Shown: positions 11,537-24,562 of the stretch, one piece after another
Numbering within the stretch: the first letter of the stretch is position 1
How the letters are laid out: every line of letters starts with the position of its first letter
NCBI GenBank assembly: GCA_900708905.1
Contig: CAADRB010000069.1
Coordinates: 161,606-225,605 of the forward strand
DNA length: 64,000 bases
Origin: Hymenolepis diminuta
Taxonomy: Eukaryota > Platyhelminthes > Cestoda > Cyclophyllidea > Hymenolepididae
Direction of reading: 5' to 3'
Position numbers and translations under genes: made by a program
Notes under the pieces: generated by a model
Databases searched by the model: none
Told to the model about the DNA's origin: nothing
The model's input: only the letters and a program-made list of their open reading frames with translations

Positions 11537-13807
11537 TATGTAATTATTTTTATAAGTCAGTCAGATTAATGAATCGAAGGGAACAAAAAAATGCGCATGA
11601 CTCAGAGTTAATAAGTAGGATTCGAATGGTACCATGCTACCTATAATAGTGAAAGGTCTAAATGCCGCGGAGAACGCGGTATAGCCACTTATAACCTAAG
11701 CTGTTGACGGGAGTACAGTTATAAGTACAATAGCTCAGACCCGGAAAGAAGAAAGAGGATGACCTGCAGATTAAATGACAATGTCTTCTAGTCCATTTAG
11801 TAAAAGCACGCACTTTTATTTATTGGGGATTGATATTGACCATACCGGTTAACAGTTCCTAATCTTGAATGGTCACAAGAAATATAAATACTAAAAATAT
11901 TCATTAAAAAATTAACTATCATTTTAGAGTTCACATTGAGAGAATTCAAACAAACTCTGATTCATCTAAAATATCCAAGCTAGCTTCATCTACGTGCTCA
12001 GGGCTGCATGGAAATTTAAATGAATCAAAGTGACGTTGCCGATTACTCAGTTATAAAAGATGGTAAACATTCTCTTAATATCTCGGTCTGAGGTTTGAAA
12101 CTTCCTGATAAAGAAACTGAAAAAATATATCCCTTCAACAATTCAAATGGATTGAGACTTAATATCCTGACTTCAATGGATACTTCCCTCACTGTACTAT
12201 TTTGCGATTTTGTATGTTTGAGTGCTACCCAGATGTTCACATGAATAAAGATTGTTAGTGTTTTGTATTATCATAGGTGATAAAAATTGCAACACTTTCA
12301 GCAATTTGAAGCAAAAAATTATGAGGAATAAAAATAATCCACGCTTTTACAAATTTTAATACTGAATCAAGTAGCGTGTATCACCGGAATCTCACTATCT
12401 ATACTGTCTCTCGAAGACAGACGTCCCATTTATAATAAGTTCAACTAATTTAAATTTCACTCTTTATTCATATTCTAGGACTAAATCACTAAGTTTCCTG
12501 AAGTATAAGTAATACAGCAATTTCTATAGAAGATATAGGGAATGCATTTAAGATTAATGATAAATAATAAAACACAACGTGCATATCGTATAAGAGAGAA
12601 GAATGATGGAATAGCCCAATAAGAACGCAAATATCGAACCCCGCCCAAAATTAACCATTTCATCAACATCAGATTTTAAGAAGTTAAAAAGAAAACCTTA
12701 TTTTGAATTATATAGATAAACTTCAATTAGTAATAGTGGATTTACAGAATAAGATAAAGTCCCAAGAGGTGAACTCCGCACAGAATATATAAAAAAAGAA
12801 ATTACACGGAACGTCAGAATGTACTATCGAAATGCATATGAGCGGATGTGTGCGTATAATAGGTAAAGGCCTTATACGCTTGGTTTGGGTATGCGGAACA
12901 ACAAAGTGATTGTTTCCTTATTTTAACCACTGGCGAACGTAGTAAAGTAATTACGAGCATAATTGGATGTTATTAAGTAGGTAATAAACCACTAATCTAT
13001 ATCACTAAAGGCCTTAACAAACTCATTTCTAATTTAATCTAACTTCAACAAGTTGTAAGAAATAAGGCATTTATTTTAAAATTGGTGCTGAAGAAAAATT
13101 GATGCTACAAGGTTTGGAAATTTCAATTAGTCGCAGTGTTACATGTTTAATGAAGTAGTCATAATAATGGGATAAATATAATCCAATAAAGCTAAACTTG
13201 CTTTTATTAAAAATCTTGCTGCAGCTATGACAGCCACACCGACTTTAGTTAAGGGATTTCTTCGATAATGGCAAGTCTTGCTCTAAAAAAGCAGATGATA
13301 TTAGTCACGAGACGTTCGACCTTGTACGGCATATTCAACCAGCAAATTTTTAGGAAATATATTCAGTACCAACCGACTCGATAATTTGCAAATCAAGACT
13401 TCCGACTATACGCTAAACCGCCTCAAACAGTGTCAGTTTTTCTATAACTGCCAATTCACAAAATCCTAAAATAGATACATACAATGGTCTGAATTTATGT
13501 CCTCTCTATTAGCATATTTTAAACAATTGAAATACTTGTATTTGCCCTCACATGAACTCGGAACTTTCATTCCACGGGAAGGAAGGAATAAATAAGTGAT
13601 AGAATATAGTCGGTGATCACAATTTCTCAGTTCACCTTTGCTAAATAATGAGAAAATAATATTTGCCCAAAACGACACTTATGAGTTTTTCAATTTAAGA
13701 GGACTTAATGTGTGCAAAACAAATACCGGACACTAGGCAGCATGATGACCTACTAAAGGATTCGTCTCGGATCCCCAAGATGGATGTCTCATATTTCGAT
13801 CGGAGAC

Positions 13808-14106
13808 GCTATAGCCAGCAGATGTCGATTAGAAATGATTGACTGACTATAAGATCTCCACTATAGTGTCCACAGGTGGTCCCGCTGTGGGTTTTTGCAC
13901 ATAGATCATCATCACACCGAGGCACCGACAACGAGACATGACTGACGTCTAACGAAGAAATGTTTTGTATATAAACCCAATTTGCTAATTAATAAATTGG
14001 GGTGGATTGCCTGCCACCTCCGAACTGATCTGGCAACATGAGTGACTTGACTTATTCCTTCTAATCGAACGATGTGGCCCTCGATAGATCCGTCTTCACG
14101 TTATTA
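13808..14106 (+). mobile_element. Solo-LTR-like repeat, copy 1
   Basis: About 300 bp closely similar to 49783-50114. Shared blocks include GCTATAGCCAGCAGATGTC, AGTGTCCACAGG, CACCGACAACGAGACATGAC, GAAATGTTTTGTATATA and TTGCCTGC(C/T)ACCTC. It has a TATA-like TGTATATAAA near 13967 and AATAAA at 13991-13996, the layout of a promoter and polyadenylation signal in an LTR. No internal coding region or paired LTR was found, so a solo LTR or a short non-autonomous element fits. Direction is taken from the TATA/AATAAA order. Confidence 0.55.
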
Positions 14107-16379
14107 GAACCTTTGGCATACAAATTAGCGGAATAACCAATAGCAGTTTCTCATAGTAATGAAGAAATATTAATAAGCCAATGTTTCTGCTACGTGTAAG
14201 AAAATAATATTTTCCCCAAAAAATTCCCTTTTAATTCCTTTTGTTTGAAGGGATTTATTTACATTGCGGTTGTTAGTGGCGCATAATATAAATCCACTTA
14301 TCCATACGAACAGTTGCGTTTTGTTTTGATATAGTGGCTTGGGTCGTTTTGTATTGTGGTGTCGCTTTGTTGTAACTCGCACAATTTCTAAGGGAATCTG
14401 AGAGTCGGTTACGGTATTCCGCAGAGGAGAGTAGATCACAACATCTCTTTACTTTACAAAAACATCTGGAGGCAAATGTCCACTTGCTACATCGTCTATA
14501 TTTAATTTCGTTGAATTTCTGATTGAAATGTTTCTTCCCGAAAGTTTTTTTAGCCAAAAGGCACAAATTTCCACCCGGTCATCGAGTGCATGTTTGGAGG
14601 TCGGCACCACGAAGGGTCAGCTGCTCCAACCCTTGACCTGCTTTGACCTTGTTCGTCATTCTCGAGAGACACCAGTCGTCCTTCCGACAACATCAAGCCC
14701 GCAGCGGAGACAGGTTCAATCACCTGCGTGATATCTTCACTTAAAGGCGTTATACCGCAACGTTTTTAGCTTAATTATCTCAGGCTTACTTAGGTGAAAA
14801 TCAATATATATTGGAAAATATCTTACTCTTCTCACTTTTGTCCTATAAATGTCCAGATTCCTCTGTCCATGATATTACTGGTTCTTAAATGCTGATTTAA
14901 GAATCATCAATTAAGATACGCACTTTCCTTAGGGGAAAGGCACTTATATAATTAATGCACATATATTCTGTTACCGTGTATATTAATGTCATGATCAAAT
15001 CATTATTTAAAATGGTAACTATTGAAAATGGTTTTGGTTATAAATGTCTAAGCTGTAGATACTGCAGAAAATTTTCTTGTGTATCAACTTAGCTTTAAAA
15101 CACAATTTATAGTAGTCCTACATTTATGTCATACTGTTTTTTCGTCTTACTCTTTTTCAACGTTATTAATATTTAACAATAATAAAAAGTGATTCATTTC
15201 CACATTTTTCACCATTTGTTTTAATACTTAGATAATGGAATTTCTCCCCTGATTCACTTAAGTATACTATAGACTGATATGTAGCATCTTAGTATCTCAT
15301 TAATAAGACCAAATTATGATCATTTGATCGTTTTAAATCCTAATCTACTATTGTTGTGACCTAGCATTGATGTTCCCTCAAAGTGATTCCCGTATGATCG
15401 GCATTGATCCCAATATTGCAATAGTGTTAATACAACACTACGTATCTAAATATTAACCATAAATCTGGATTTTATTTCCCACTTTTCTGCTTTCCACCTT
15501 TCCCTTTAATCCAAAGACAACACTCCTCAATCAAATCTCGATCTCTGCTGAAGATCGTTTAGAGTTAAGATGTGTTAGGTCGTGAATCAAATTATCCTAC
15601 TCATTCCCTTCAATACAGACAATCTTGACGACCAATTTCTTGCTAAATGGGTTATTCGATATCAAGATTGAGTAAGAATACGATCTACCTTTGTCAAGAA
15701 CACTTTTCACATTCTTATTATATATTTGGGATTTGATTGCATGGAGGAATGGCTCAATTTCTCCAATGGATTTAATCCAACTGTCTACCTTAACTGCCAG
15801 GATAATCCACCTTCGAAGAATCTCTTCCAGACTCTATGGAAATATGTCCTTATTATAGTAGTTTTAATGACAGACAGCGACTTCTGCAAACATTCTTCAG
15901 AGGGAAATCGTCAAAACCACTCAAGTGAATTTCTTTTACTTCGCACTCGGCATAACTGCGAAGTCCTTCTTGATGAACTATATGTAACAGAGAATTCTTC
16001 ATTTCACCGGTATCTTCAGCGCTATTAAAACTGATCAATATGCAAAAATTTTATCATCTTGCCTTGTGATGATCTGACTTCTATACATTCACACAATTAT
16101 TCTTCTGATGTGCTTTTATTATTTAACAGTTGTACAATTTCTAACCCTCTCGTGACTTTAATTCGTTTTATGACGAAATTGCTGCTTCACTTGCAGCTGT
16201 AATTCTTTGTGTAGTGATTTGAGTTAATTTCACCCTTTATGATTCTTTGTTTTTCCCTACTTTATTGGTCATAATTTTCTACATTCTATATGGGCCATTC
16301 ACCTATATGTCTTATTCCCTTTGCATCATCCCGTGGTTAATTCCTACTCCTATTGGTTACACAATAACTGCATTCCGTG

Positions 16380-16780
16380 TCTTATATAAGGTGTGGGGTT
16401 CACAATTCTAACAAGGCTGATTGAATCACGTGCACTAGAACTTCCTGGAAGGTGCAGTATGTAACCGGTCGCGTAGAGAACAGGCCCAGCGTGTGTATAG
16501 AGACCTCCTCAACCAATCAGCAATCAAGATCCCTGCAGCCTCGCATGGTTTTGTATTTAATGACTAAGCTTTTGACAACACACACACAAGGAAGTGAGCA
16601 ATAAACCCTCTCCACTCAATATCATTCTTGTTCTTACCACTTTGGGCATAGCGTAGCTAACTTTGGGAGCAAAGTGATAATAGAGGAGTCTGCTAAGGTG
16701 GATTAATTAGGTGTAGCAGCCGCTACAAAGGTAGCGGATTATTGTTTCATTGTGAGTAATCCGTTTCGTTGGTACTTTGT
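16380..16780 (+). mobile_element. LTR-like segment (single copy in window)
   Basis: A relatively GC-rich island in AT-rich DNA has TATATAAGG near 16383, AATAAA near 16601, then CTCTCCACTCAATATCATTC and TTGTTCTTACC, which resembles the R-U5 portion of an LTR. There is no second copy in the window to define its borders. Confidence 0.25.
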
Positions 16781-17438
16781 AATTTCTATACTACTAGTGA
16801 GGATGTTACTGATGAAGTCTTAAATGCAGTACCACAACTTGGACTACACTTCAAAACCTTACAATATCTGTACGCTATAATTCGTACCGGCTAAGTTTGG
16901 GGTGATTCTCTGCCTAACGTCTGTCTCATATCTACTGGTATGTTTACAGTGACCATCTTTTCTTTCATAGTGTAATGAGTCGTCAGAACTGGAAAATTAA
17001 ACTATTTTTAACCTGTATTACATATTACAAAGAGCGAACGTAAGAAAATAATGCATTCAAATAGACCGCTGGGGAGGACTGAATTCGGAATACTCGAAGG
17101 ACGAATGTTTAGAAAATAATAATAAAATAATCGTTAAACGCAAATAATGTATCTATAACCTAAAGAATAATCCTAGCGTATGTAAGCAAATATGTTATTC
17201 AATAATAATGAGTCTGTTTATTTATAGATTGCATCAAAAATATAAATTAGACAAAAAGGGTGCATAGTGTATAGTAAATTGAAATGAGAGCTCTGTGAGA
17301 CCCTAGTATAACATTTTTACACTTGATATTCATTTCCAGTTTTGATTTGTGACTTTTAATTCTGATGTTCATATTCAAAGAAACATTTTCTCTACCTTTA
17401 GTTGGGCTACATTGAATTTGAAATAAATACTCGAGAGT

Positions 17439-17486
17439 ACACATCCACTAGCGCAAAAATAAGTGGTTTCATAACCAATTTCTTCT
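17439..17486. repeat. Short dispersed repeat, copy 1
   Basis: CACATCCACTAGCGCAAAAA followed by TAAGTGGTTTC and a diverging (A/T)-rich tail ending ATTTCTT matches 59699-59745. The repeat unit is otherwise unknown. Confidence 0.5.
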
Positions 17487-18145
17487 GCTACCGTTTTCGC
17501 TTACTATTTCAGCTAGTCCAAGCCCATACTGCTTGAGGCTTTCGGAGACCTAGATTATAGCCATGAACAAAATCCTCGGCCTGCCTACTCCACTAACGTC
17601 TCTATTCATTCATGATAAAGCGTTTCAACCCTCCACACTAATGCAGCTTGTTATAATATACTAAAATATGACCCAACCAAGAGGTATTTTCGCTCGCTCT
17701 TCGTGCGTAGTTTCCAAAACGTTACACCTTTTCCAAAATGAGAAAGAGACAAACTTTATAAAACCTACTGGTTCAAAGGTTTTCATATTTATCAAATTGA
17801 CATGTTCAACAAAAGGGGTAGTAAAAAACCTACAATACCAACAGGTATTCAATATATAACTTTATCATCACTGTAGCAATTATGTCGAAGAGTTAATCAC
17901 CTCAATATATTTGTAAAGCTTATCTTTAATGCAATTTTCGTGTTCAATACTTGACAAAAACAAGAGGACGATAGATATTGTAGAGAGCATTTGAATGTGT
18001 ACATATAATGTAAGCACAAATTTTGCGCACGTTTGGAGGAGCGAAGTGTGAATGGTGGATGGAGGAATAAAAGAAGGAAAAGATGGAGGGAGGAGAACAA
18101 GTTCCATGCCTTTTCAAACCGCTAATGGAGTGACACCAAGAGCAC

Positions 18146-18276
18146 TTAAGGCGGAAACTTCTCCGGACGAACAGTCAGACGTACATCATCCGGGAAGAGT
18201 TCGACTGCTTTTGGTAACATTGCACGATAGGTACATGTGATTGTCGCCTCAGCACATCCAGCCACGTCACCGATTT
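18146..18276 (-). CDS. GTF2B: TFIIB terminal exon
   Basis: Acceptor CCTTGCACAG; two bases complete the Glu codon, then [20 protein letters not shown] and ELFPDD, with TAA at 18146-18148. It aligns with the end of human TFIIB ([19 protein letters not shown]) and phase matches the exon ending at 21828 across a 3.55 kb intron. Confidence 0.88.
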
Positions 18277-21200
18277 CTGTGCAAGGAAAGGAACCCAAGT
18301 AATTTAACTATCACCGATCAGAGCAATGTTGAGCAAAAAATTAGTACTACTAAAATGCATTAGTAGACATATGTAAAAGCCCATAATGGTTTGAACAGCT
18401 AGAGCCAACAGTATATTTTACACACAGCACATAGCTACCAAATTCCGTACAGTGAAAAGAAATAATGGTGGAATTAGTGAATTTCTCTTTAATTCGAAAA
18501 ATTCCCCAAAATAAGCAAAACTCGGAATTCGATAATAACGTGTAATGACCTTAATTGTAGGCTGTACTCCAAAATTGGGCAAGGTACATCTTAACAGACA
18601 GTAATTAACGAAAAATTGAAAATCTGATCTTTCTTAGATAAAAATTCAACTTTAGATTAAAAAGATCCTTTGATTAAAGATGTTTTGGATAGTTGGGTTC
18701 CACCTCAGCTTTGTTTGCATTGGATGTCATTTCCTATATACGAAGATTGAGTTCCAACGTACTTTCGTAATCACGGATGTAAAAAACTTCTAACATGTAC
18801 AAGAGCATAACAAAAGGTTCATCTGGAACCATGGCAGTTCAATTAAATAGTGACGTATATGCCACCTAAGTATCACTATGGCTGTTATTTTAACTACGCC
18901 TGTTTAAAAATACCTATGATTATCAAAAGCGCGAGATGCATAGAAGTAAATACGCGGTCAAGGTTGAGTCCCAATTAATATGGAGGCTAGAGAGGAATTA
19001 ATCTTCAACTTGCTATGCAACCCAATCGATAATACCGACTAATGAGGAAAAACAGGTGCTGCAAAAAATTCTATCCTAAGAAAAAGAGTTCATTTATTTA
19101 CAAACTTTCCATAAGAGCAGGTATCACCCTTGGTTTCTAGAAAATAAATAATAACGGAGGAATATCTACTTAACTCGAGGAGGACATTTACTTTTGCATT
19201 TTAACAAAACTATTTTGTACGGAACCAACACATAAATAAATCGAATAGATAATATAAGCTCGCGATATCCCGACATTTGCTTTAATACGTAAACTTCACT
19301 AAATATTTCATGTAACTTAATGTTAATATTTAATTAAATTCCATGTAGCACTAACCCTAGTCTGACCTCTTCTGATTTATGGCAATACCGTTACCCTGCT
19401 TGTTAGATAAATGATATAATTTAGACTGGCCTAGTCTAGAACGATTTTTGGGTGAATAAAGTAGTATTCGCTGGTCTATACTCAATCTCGATGTCTCTAG
19501 TTTTGAATGCGATAAAAATCGCCGTAATGGAAAAATAGGCCACTTTCTACAAATTGGCGGTTAATTAACGATGCCCTTTTTCTATATTAGCCACGGAAAA
19601 TACGTTCTTCAAAACGTAAACCTAAGCGGGAGTAATTTTAATTTTCAAGGGTATCGAGGAAAGTGCTTATTTTCAACATATTTTTCCCTAGCTCTCGGTT
19701 GGACGTCTTTTTCTGCTCTCCTCAATACAGCTCTTTAAATTCAAACGTTACATTCCTATATTTTATTACGCAGGGTTAGAAATCAATAGGCAGTTACTCA
19801 ACCCTCTTCCTACAGGTGATTATTAACCAATTCGCTCTTCAATTTCCGAGCTACTAAAACTCGAAACTGATTAAGACTACTTCCACTAACAAGTCAGAAA
19901 TCATTGACTTAGAAAGGATACTAATGAAAATTCTTTGCAATGACAGCTTCACTTTGATTACATGGTCCTAACAAGTTCAAATATGGATATAATCTAGCAG
20001 ATTAGGAACAGCTAATAATAGTCAATTTGGAAATGCCCTGAATTTTACAATGCGAAGGTTGGGCTCATGATATACATAGGTAATTCTCTATTAACACCAT
20101 GTTTTGATTTACACATCAAAACTAACTTGATTTGACCCAACTTATGACCATTATGGCTTACGTAGCTTCAGAATTCCGATTAAACACTGATTTACCTTCT
20201 GGGTCTTCCAAATGTAAGTCTTCATAATTTTGTCTTCTTCATAGCTTGTGTTGAGGTGAAAACAGTAAATTAATAACTCACAAAGGCAAAATAATTTTAA
20301 ATGCTCATTTTAGATAGATATGCAGCGTTCTGCAGAACCCTTGATTAACGGACTCACTTTCTGCAACTCCTTTACCGACCAGTATTAACTAGTACGGTTT
20401 GTTATTTCGTTCATTTGACGTGCTTCCTAAAGCAACAAGCGCATGACACCTGATTTTGTAAATGTGCTTATTGATTGTTGTGATAATCTCATTTGCCTAC
20501 ATGCTCTATCGAGTATTCCTAATATTATCAATGATAGAATATTGTGATTCATAAGCACTACGAGTGCGCAAACTAAATGTCCATTTTTCGAGAGATTACA
20601 AAAATAAGCCACAAATGTATCTTTCTCGTTAACAGGGCACTGTTTTAAAGGACAAAAATCAGGAGATACTTCGCACCATCGATTAAAAAATCAGCTGTTA
20701 GTGAGACACTGTAGAAGTACAATAGGAACGAGAAGAGTGCTTAGTGATTACAAGTCGAAAATTTTTATCTTAAATAGATAGGCTAACGATATATCAAACT
20801 TTCAAAGCATGTTGAAAATGGATTCGAAGAAGGCAGGAAGCGATACGAAGGATAGATTTGCATAATATCCTTCAAGAAGTTTAAAGAACTTTAAGGAAAT
20901 ACATTCCCAAGAAACACAATTTACATATAAACATATCCTTTGGAAGTGATGCTCTATTAAAATTATATGGACGCATACAATCAGTAAAATCGACATTGAC
21001 CCAGAAGTAAATTAAAGTAAGAGTCTAAAATACAAGTCACATGAGTGAGACAATCAAAAAGGCAAAGATAGTAACGAGAAAATCTTTGATCCAATATTAC
21101 GATGTGAAAAAGACATCACGAAAACGTAAGTAATATTACTATTAATACACATTTGATTAAGAATATTTTACAATTTGTTACAAAGACAGATTTACGGTAC

Positions 21201-22775
21201 CTAGAGGTAAATCTATCAAAGTACCATGAGCAACCGCTCAATTAAATTAATTAGTCTATAAGCTCTGACACCTAGGACTAATTGCTAACATGCGAACTCC
21301 AAAACTTTAGGACATGATGCAATAATTAAATAAAATTTAAAAATTCACTAAATACAAGATTTAAATAACGCTCTAACTTTCTTCTCCACTTCAACTCGAC
21401 TGACCCACGCTCTTCAGCTCTTATTGAACTTTTTTACGATCTTTAGTATTTGTCTTCCCATAATTAAAGATAGCAGTTTAAAAGTGAAACCTCTTCTCAG
21501 GATGTAATTGACAGTTAATATGAATTTAAATACATTAAAAAAAGAATTCGTGAAATATTCAAAAAATCAGAACCGATAAAGAATCAAAGACTTTGAGATC
21601 TAAGTTAGATTTCAGGAAGAAAGCACTAATTACTACTATGATATAAAATAAAAGTCTACCTAAACAACACTGAAGTGCTATACATGAAATTAGAAAACCA
21701 GCAGACTATCAATAATAGAAAGCAATAACTACGCAGCTATACAGAGAAGGTAAAATAAGTTAATATGGATTACCACAAATAATAAAAGTAGCATCAAACC
21801 ATGGAAATAACAGGTCAACTAATTTACCCTTCTTTTCCTTCCGACAGCCCAAAGCTAAAGCAGCCATGTAGATAGCAGCGGCCGCTACAGACACAGGACT
21901 TCTACCGGACACCAAGTTGAGATTAAGTGCCCGTCTGGCAACTGTGTTAGCCAACTGTTGGACAGCAATGTCCAGGTTGAGATTGGCACAGAAACGTGTC
22001 ATAAAATCCTCAACAGATACTGAGGCAATATCAGTCTCCATACCCTTTACAATCTTCTTAAACACTTTTCCAACATCCTTCTTTGCAACTCGAGTAACGG
22101 CACAGACCTCTGTAAACAAAGCGGGGACGTGAGTAGGGAAACGTAACTATTGAAATGCAAAAAAGTGAGGATAATAGAATCACCTTTAAATGTTCTCGGA
22201 ACACCCTCTTGACGGCAAGCCATATAAAGACAAGCAGTGCAAACAGCTTCGTTACTACGACCTCTCAACGTTTTAGCCTCATGAACTTGTTTGAATAGCA
22301 TATTGGCATGGTCCTACGGGTTCAAATATATACTGTAAAACCAGCAATTGCAAAGTAGAATGAAACAAACACTTCAAGTAGGGATCCACTTACAGAAATA
22401 CTCTTTGGGAGATTAAGTCGTTCAGCCATTTGACCAATTTCCTTAAAAGCATTGATAAGTGCACGATCAGATCCAGAAACATTGCGCCGATTACGATACA
22501 ATGGTCGGCCCTGATCATCTAGCTGTCTTGCATCGTTATATGAAGTAGAACCAATCATTGTAGAAAGGTCACTACCACTAAAGAGAGGATTTTCTGCTGC
22601 ACCGACACGAGACATATCTTTGGCGTTTGCATCATTGGCAAAAGTACGCCATTCAGAGCCAACGTCAATAGCTCGCTCTGCAACTACAAGACCACACGTG
22701 GAGCATACCATATCTCCTGCATGCGCATCTTCAATTAGTATAGAATATGGATGATATCTACATTCTAACTTGCTC
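18146..22775 (-). CDS. GTF2B: Transcription initiation factor IIB (TFIIB), missing first exon
   Basis: TFIIB bridges TBP-bound promoter DNA and RNA polymerase II in the nucleus. Exons in reading order are 22775-22394, 22313-22184, 22109-21828 and 18276-18146, giving 307 residues plus stop after one leading base. Domains: N-terminal zinc ribbon (CRYH, then CSTC, with the same 15-residue spacing between the His and the third Cys as in human); B-reader/linker ([21 protein letters not shown], then [19 protein letters not shown]); first cyclin repeat ([34 protein letters not shown]); second cyclin repeat ([48 protein letters not shown]). It ends [18 protein letters not shown]. Human TFIIB is 316 aa, so only a few N-terminal residues are missing; they must lie on a short exon upstream of 22775 that I could not locate. 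Confidence 0.93.
18495..18660 (+). repeat. Diverged copy of the 27302/28864 LTR-like repeat
   Basis: Inside the last TFIIB intron. Shares GATAATAACGTG, then a TAATTGTAGGCTGTACT-like block and TCTTAGATAAAAATTCA with the two repeats at 27302-27512 and 28864-29045, in the same order and orientation. No partner lies nearby, so a solo copy is likely. Confidence 0.45.
18661..21827. other. Body of the 3.55 kb TFIIB intron
   Basis: AT-rich sequence with no recognised coding exon or clear repeat. Short open frames (for example 20427-20612 and 20802-20996) look like chance. Confidence 0.5.
21828..22109 (-). CDS. GTF2B: TFIIB exon: cyclin repeats 1-2
   Basis: Acceptor TTTGTTTACAG; begins with two bases completing Glu, then [19 protein letters not shown]. 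Donor GTAAAT after CRKEKK with one base of a split Glu codon. The preceding intron is 74 nt. Confidence 0.9.
22184..22313 (-). CDS. GTF2B: TFIIB exon: start of first cyclin repeat
   Basis: Acceptor CCCGTAG, then [20 protein letters not shown]; donor GTGATT. The preceding intron is 80 nt. Confidence 0.9.
22394..22775 (-). CDS. GTF2B: TFIIB exon: zinc ribbon and B-reader
   Basis: Starts after CGTTATTTAG with one base of a split codon, then SKLECRYHP. The frame is also open further upstream to an alternative acceptor (GTTGTCAG), so the exact 5' border is uncertain. The donor GTAAGT reads down from 22393. The Met at 22711 is not the start, because the first two zinc ligands lie before it. Confidence 0.88.
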
Positions 22776-24435
22776 CTAAATAACGATAATGACCCATCAA
22801 AACTGACAACCTACATTACTGGAATAGACCAATGTAATTATGCTTAACACGGAGGCGCAAGATAATTATAACAATTGTACACATAACTCTTAAATTACAA
22901 ATAACTCATAGTTTTACTACAAAAAAGTCAAAATATATTGACTATTATTGTCTGTATTATTTTAAAGTGTATTTAATAGTTATATTTGTTAAATATTATA
23001 ATTATGACTAACGTGTTAACAATTTATACTCGTCCATTAGAAAACATTTTTGCTTCCTCGTAATTATTCTATTATTTAAAAATTTGGAAATAATGTTTAT
23101 GTGTCATCTAAGTGTTTCATAAGTGATCACCTTAACCCTTTTCCGATCTAGGTTTGAGTCACATCTAATGCTCCCCATGCGTTTTACCCGTGACAGTGTG
23201 TTGATCAATCATTGGATGTCTAAGTGACAATGTATCAGTCTTTCTACTTAATATGGGAATGAGCTTGACATTATCATGGGACTATCACTGAAATAATGTC
23301 TATCATTCTTTAATAATCGTGTTTTTATAATGTCCAAATTTTATTTCCCCATGTAATAAAATTAAAATAGCCATTAAGTTTTTCATTTAAATACCAATCT
23401 TAGATGAAATACGATATTTGAGGAATACATGCTATTTTTATGCTATTAAAACCGGTGCATTATAAACTTCAATATCTTTTACATATCTTCTTACGTATCT
23501 TAGTTTACCCAAACGACGCTCAGGTTAGATGTCGTACCAGTAGAAACATCAAATATCCAGAAAGTCCGAATACGTGAGGACGTTACACGACAGTTAATCT
23601 TTTACGTTTATGGATATAATTCACGAAACTTAAATGTGTATTGAATGAACAGTTTTCTAGATCACTATTAAAAGCCACATGAACATATTAGTTAGTGTTG
23701 AAATGCAATGTTTGCATCAACGTTTTACTGTTTATTCAAAACTGAGGAATTTACGTTTGTGTCCTTTATCCTCTCAATCAGGTAGCATTCTTTTAGTATG
23801 AATTATCTATTCTAATCCAAGAGAAGGAATATAGAATATAAATATTGTTTGATCTCATTATTTTAAACATGTCGACCTTTGGAGATTATTTCTAATAACC
23901 AATTTTTAAACTTAATTTTATTTATTCTTTATTATGATAAAAATACAGCATAAATGGTTATCGCATACGGGCCCGCATTAAACGAATTTGAGTAGTTCAA
24001 TGCCATACATAAATGCACGCAGTCATCATTTGGAACAACTATTTTTTCTTTGCTTTCTTTTTACATAAGCCACTTCATAGTTCTTACAAATCAATTAATT
24101 AATAAGGCCAAAGTACCGATTCTTGCAGTCGTATTTCAAAACAAAGCACAACTATTTTCTGATGTTTTATTTTAGACGAACTCATCCATAAAAGTACGGA
24201 CTAATATTCATTAAAATATATTTTTATTGAATCATATAGACGAGAAGTAACAGAAATGGGGAAAGAGGGTAACCACAACCAGAAGATTAAAATCACAACC
24301 TGCTGACAAGTTCTTTGTAGTAGTAGTAGCAGTAGCTAAATATGACACCAAGGAACTTTCACACGAAATACTGTAGCAGGGAGACAAACATCCAAACAGA
24401 ATGAAGATTAGAAGCGGACTTTTTTAAAATCTATT
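22776..24435. other. Upstream of TFIIB / downstream of citrate carrier
   Basis: Must contain the short first exon of TFIIB and its promoter unless these lie further right, and it contains the carrier 3' UTR. I found no convincing ATG exon ending in phase 2. Confidence 0.4.
24223..24228 (-). promoter_or_regulatory. Candidate poly(A) signal of the citrate carrier
   Basis: AATAAA on the minus strand about 208 nt after the carrier stop codon, a plausible 3' UTR length. Confidence 0.4.
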
Positions 24436-24562
24436 TTATGCCTTGGGCTTAGGACTTGGCCACACCTTGGTGAAATACTCCATGAAGGAGTCATAGATCA
24501 TGAAGGAGATGCAGACATCCAGGCATACTCGACCCAGTCGCGGAACTGCTCCTTTGTAAAAT
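24436..24562 (-). CDS. SLC25A1: Citrate carrier terminal exon
   Basis: Acceptor TGTATATTCCAG; completes Ala, then [20 protein letters not shown] to [10 protein letters not shown], with TAA at 24436-24438. Confidence 0.92.

Larger units (their letters stand above)
5562..18145. other. Intergenic region without recognised gene
   Basis: About 12.6 kb between convergent UPF2 (+) and TFIIB (-). Open frames are short and match no family I recognise. It holds repeats annotated separately: a SINE-like copy near 7405, LTR-like segments near 13808 and 16380, a short dispersed repeat at 17439, and AT microsatellites near 9732 and 11515. The stretch 6500-7060 is relatively CpG- and pyrimidine-rich and could be a UTR or promoter, but I cannot tie it to a gene. 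Confidence 0.5.
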
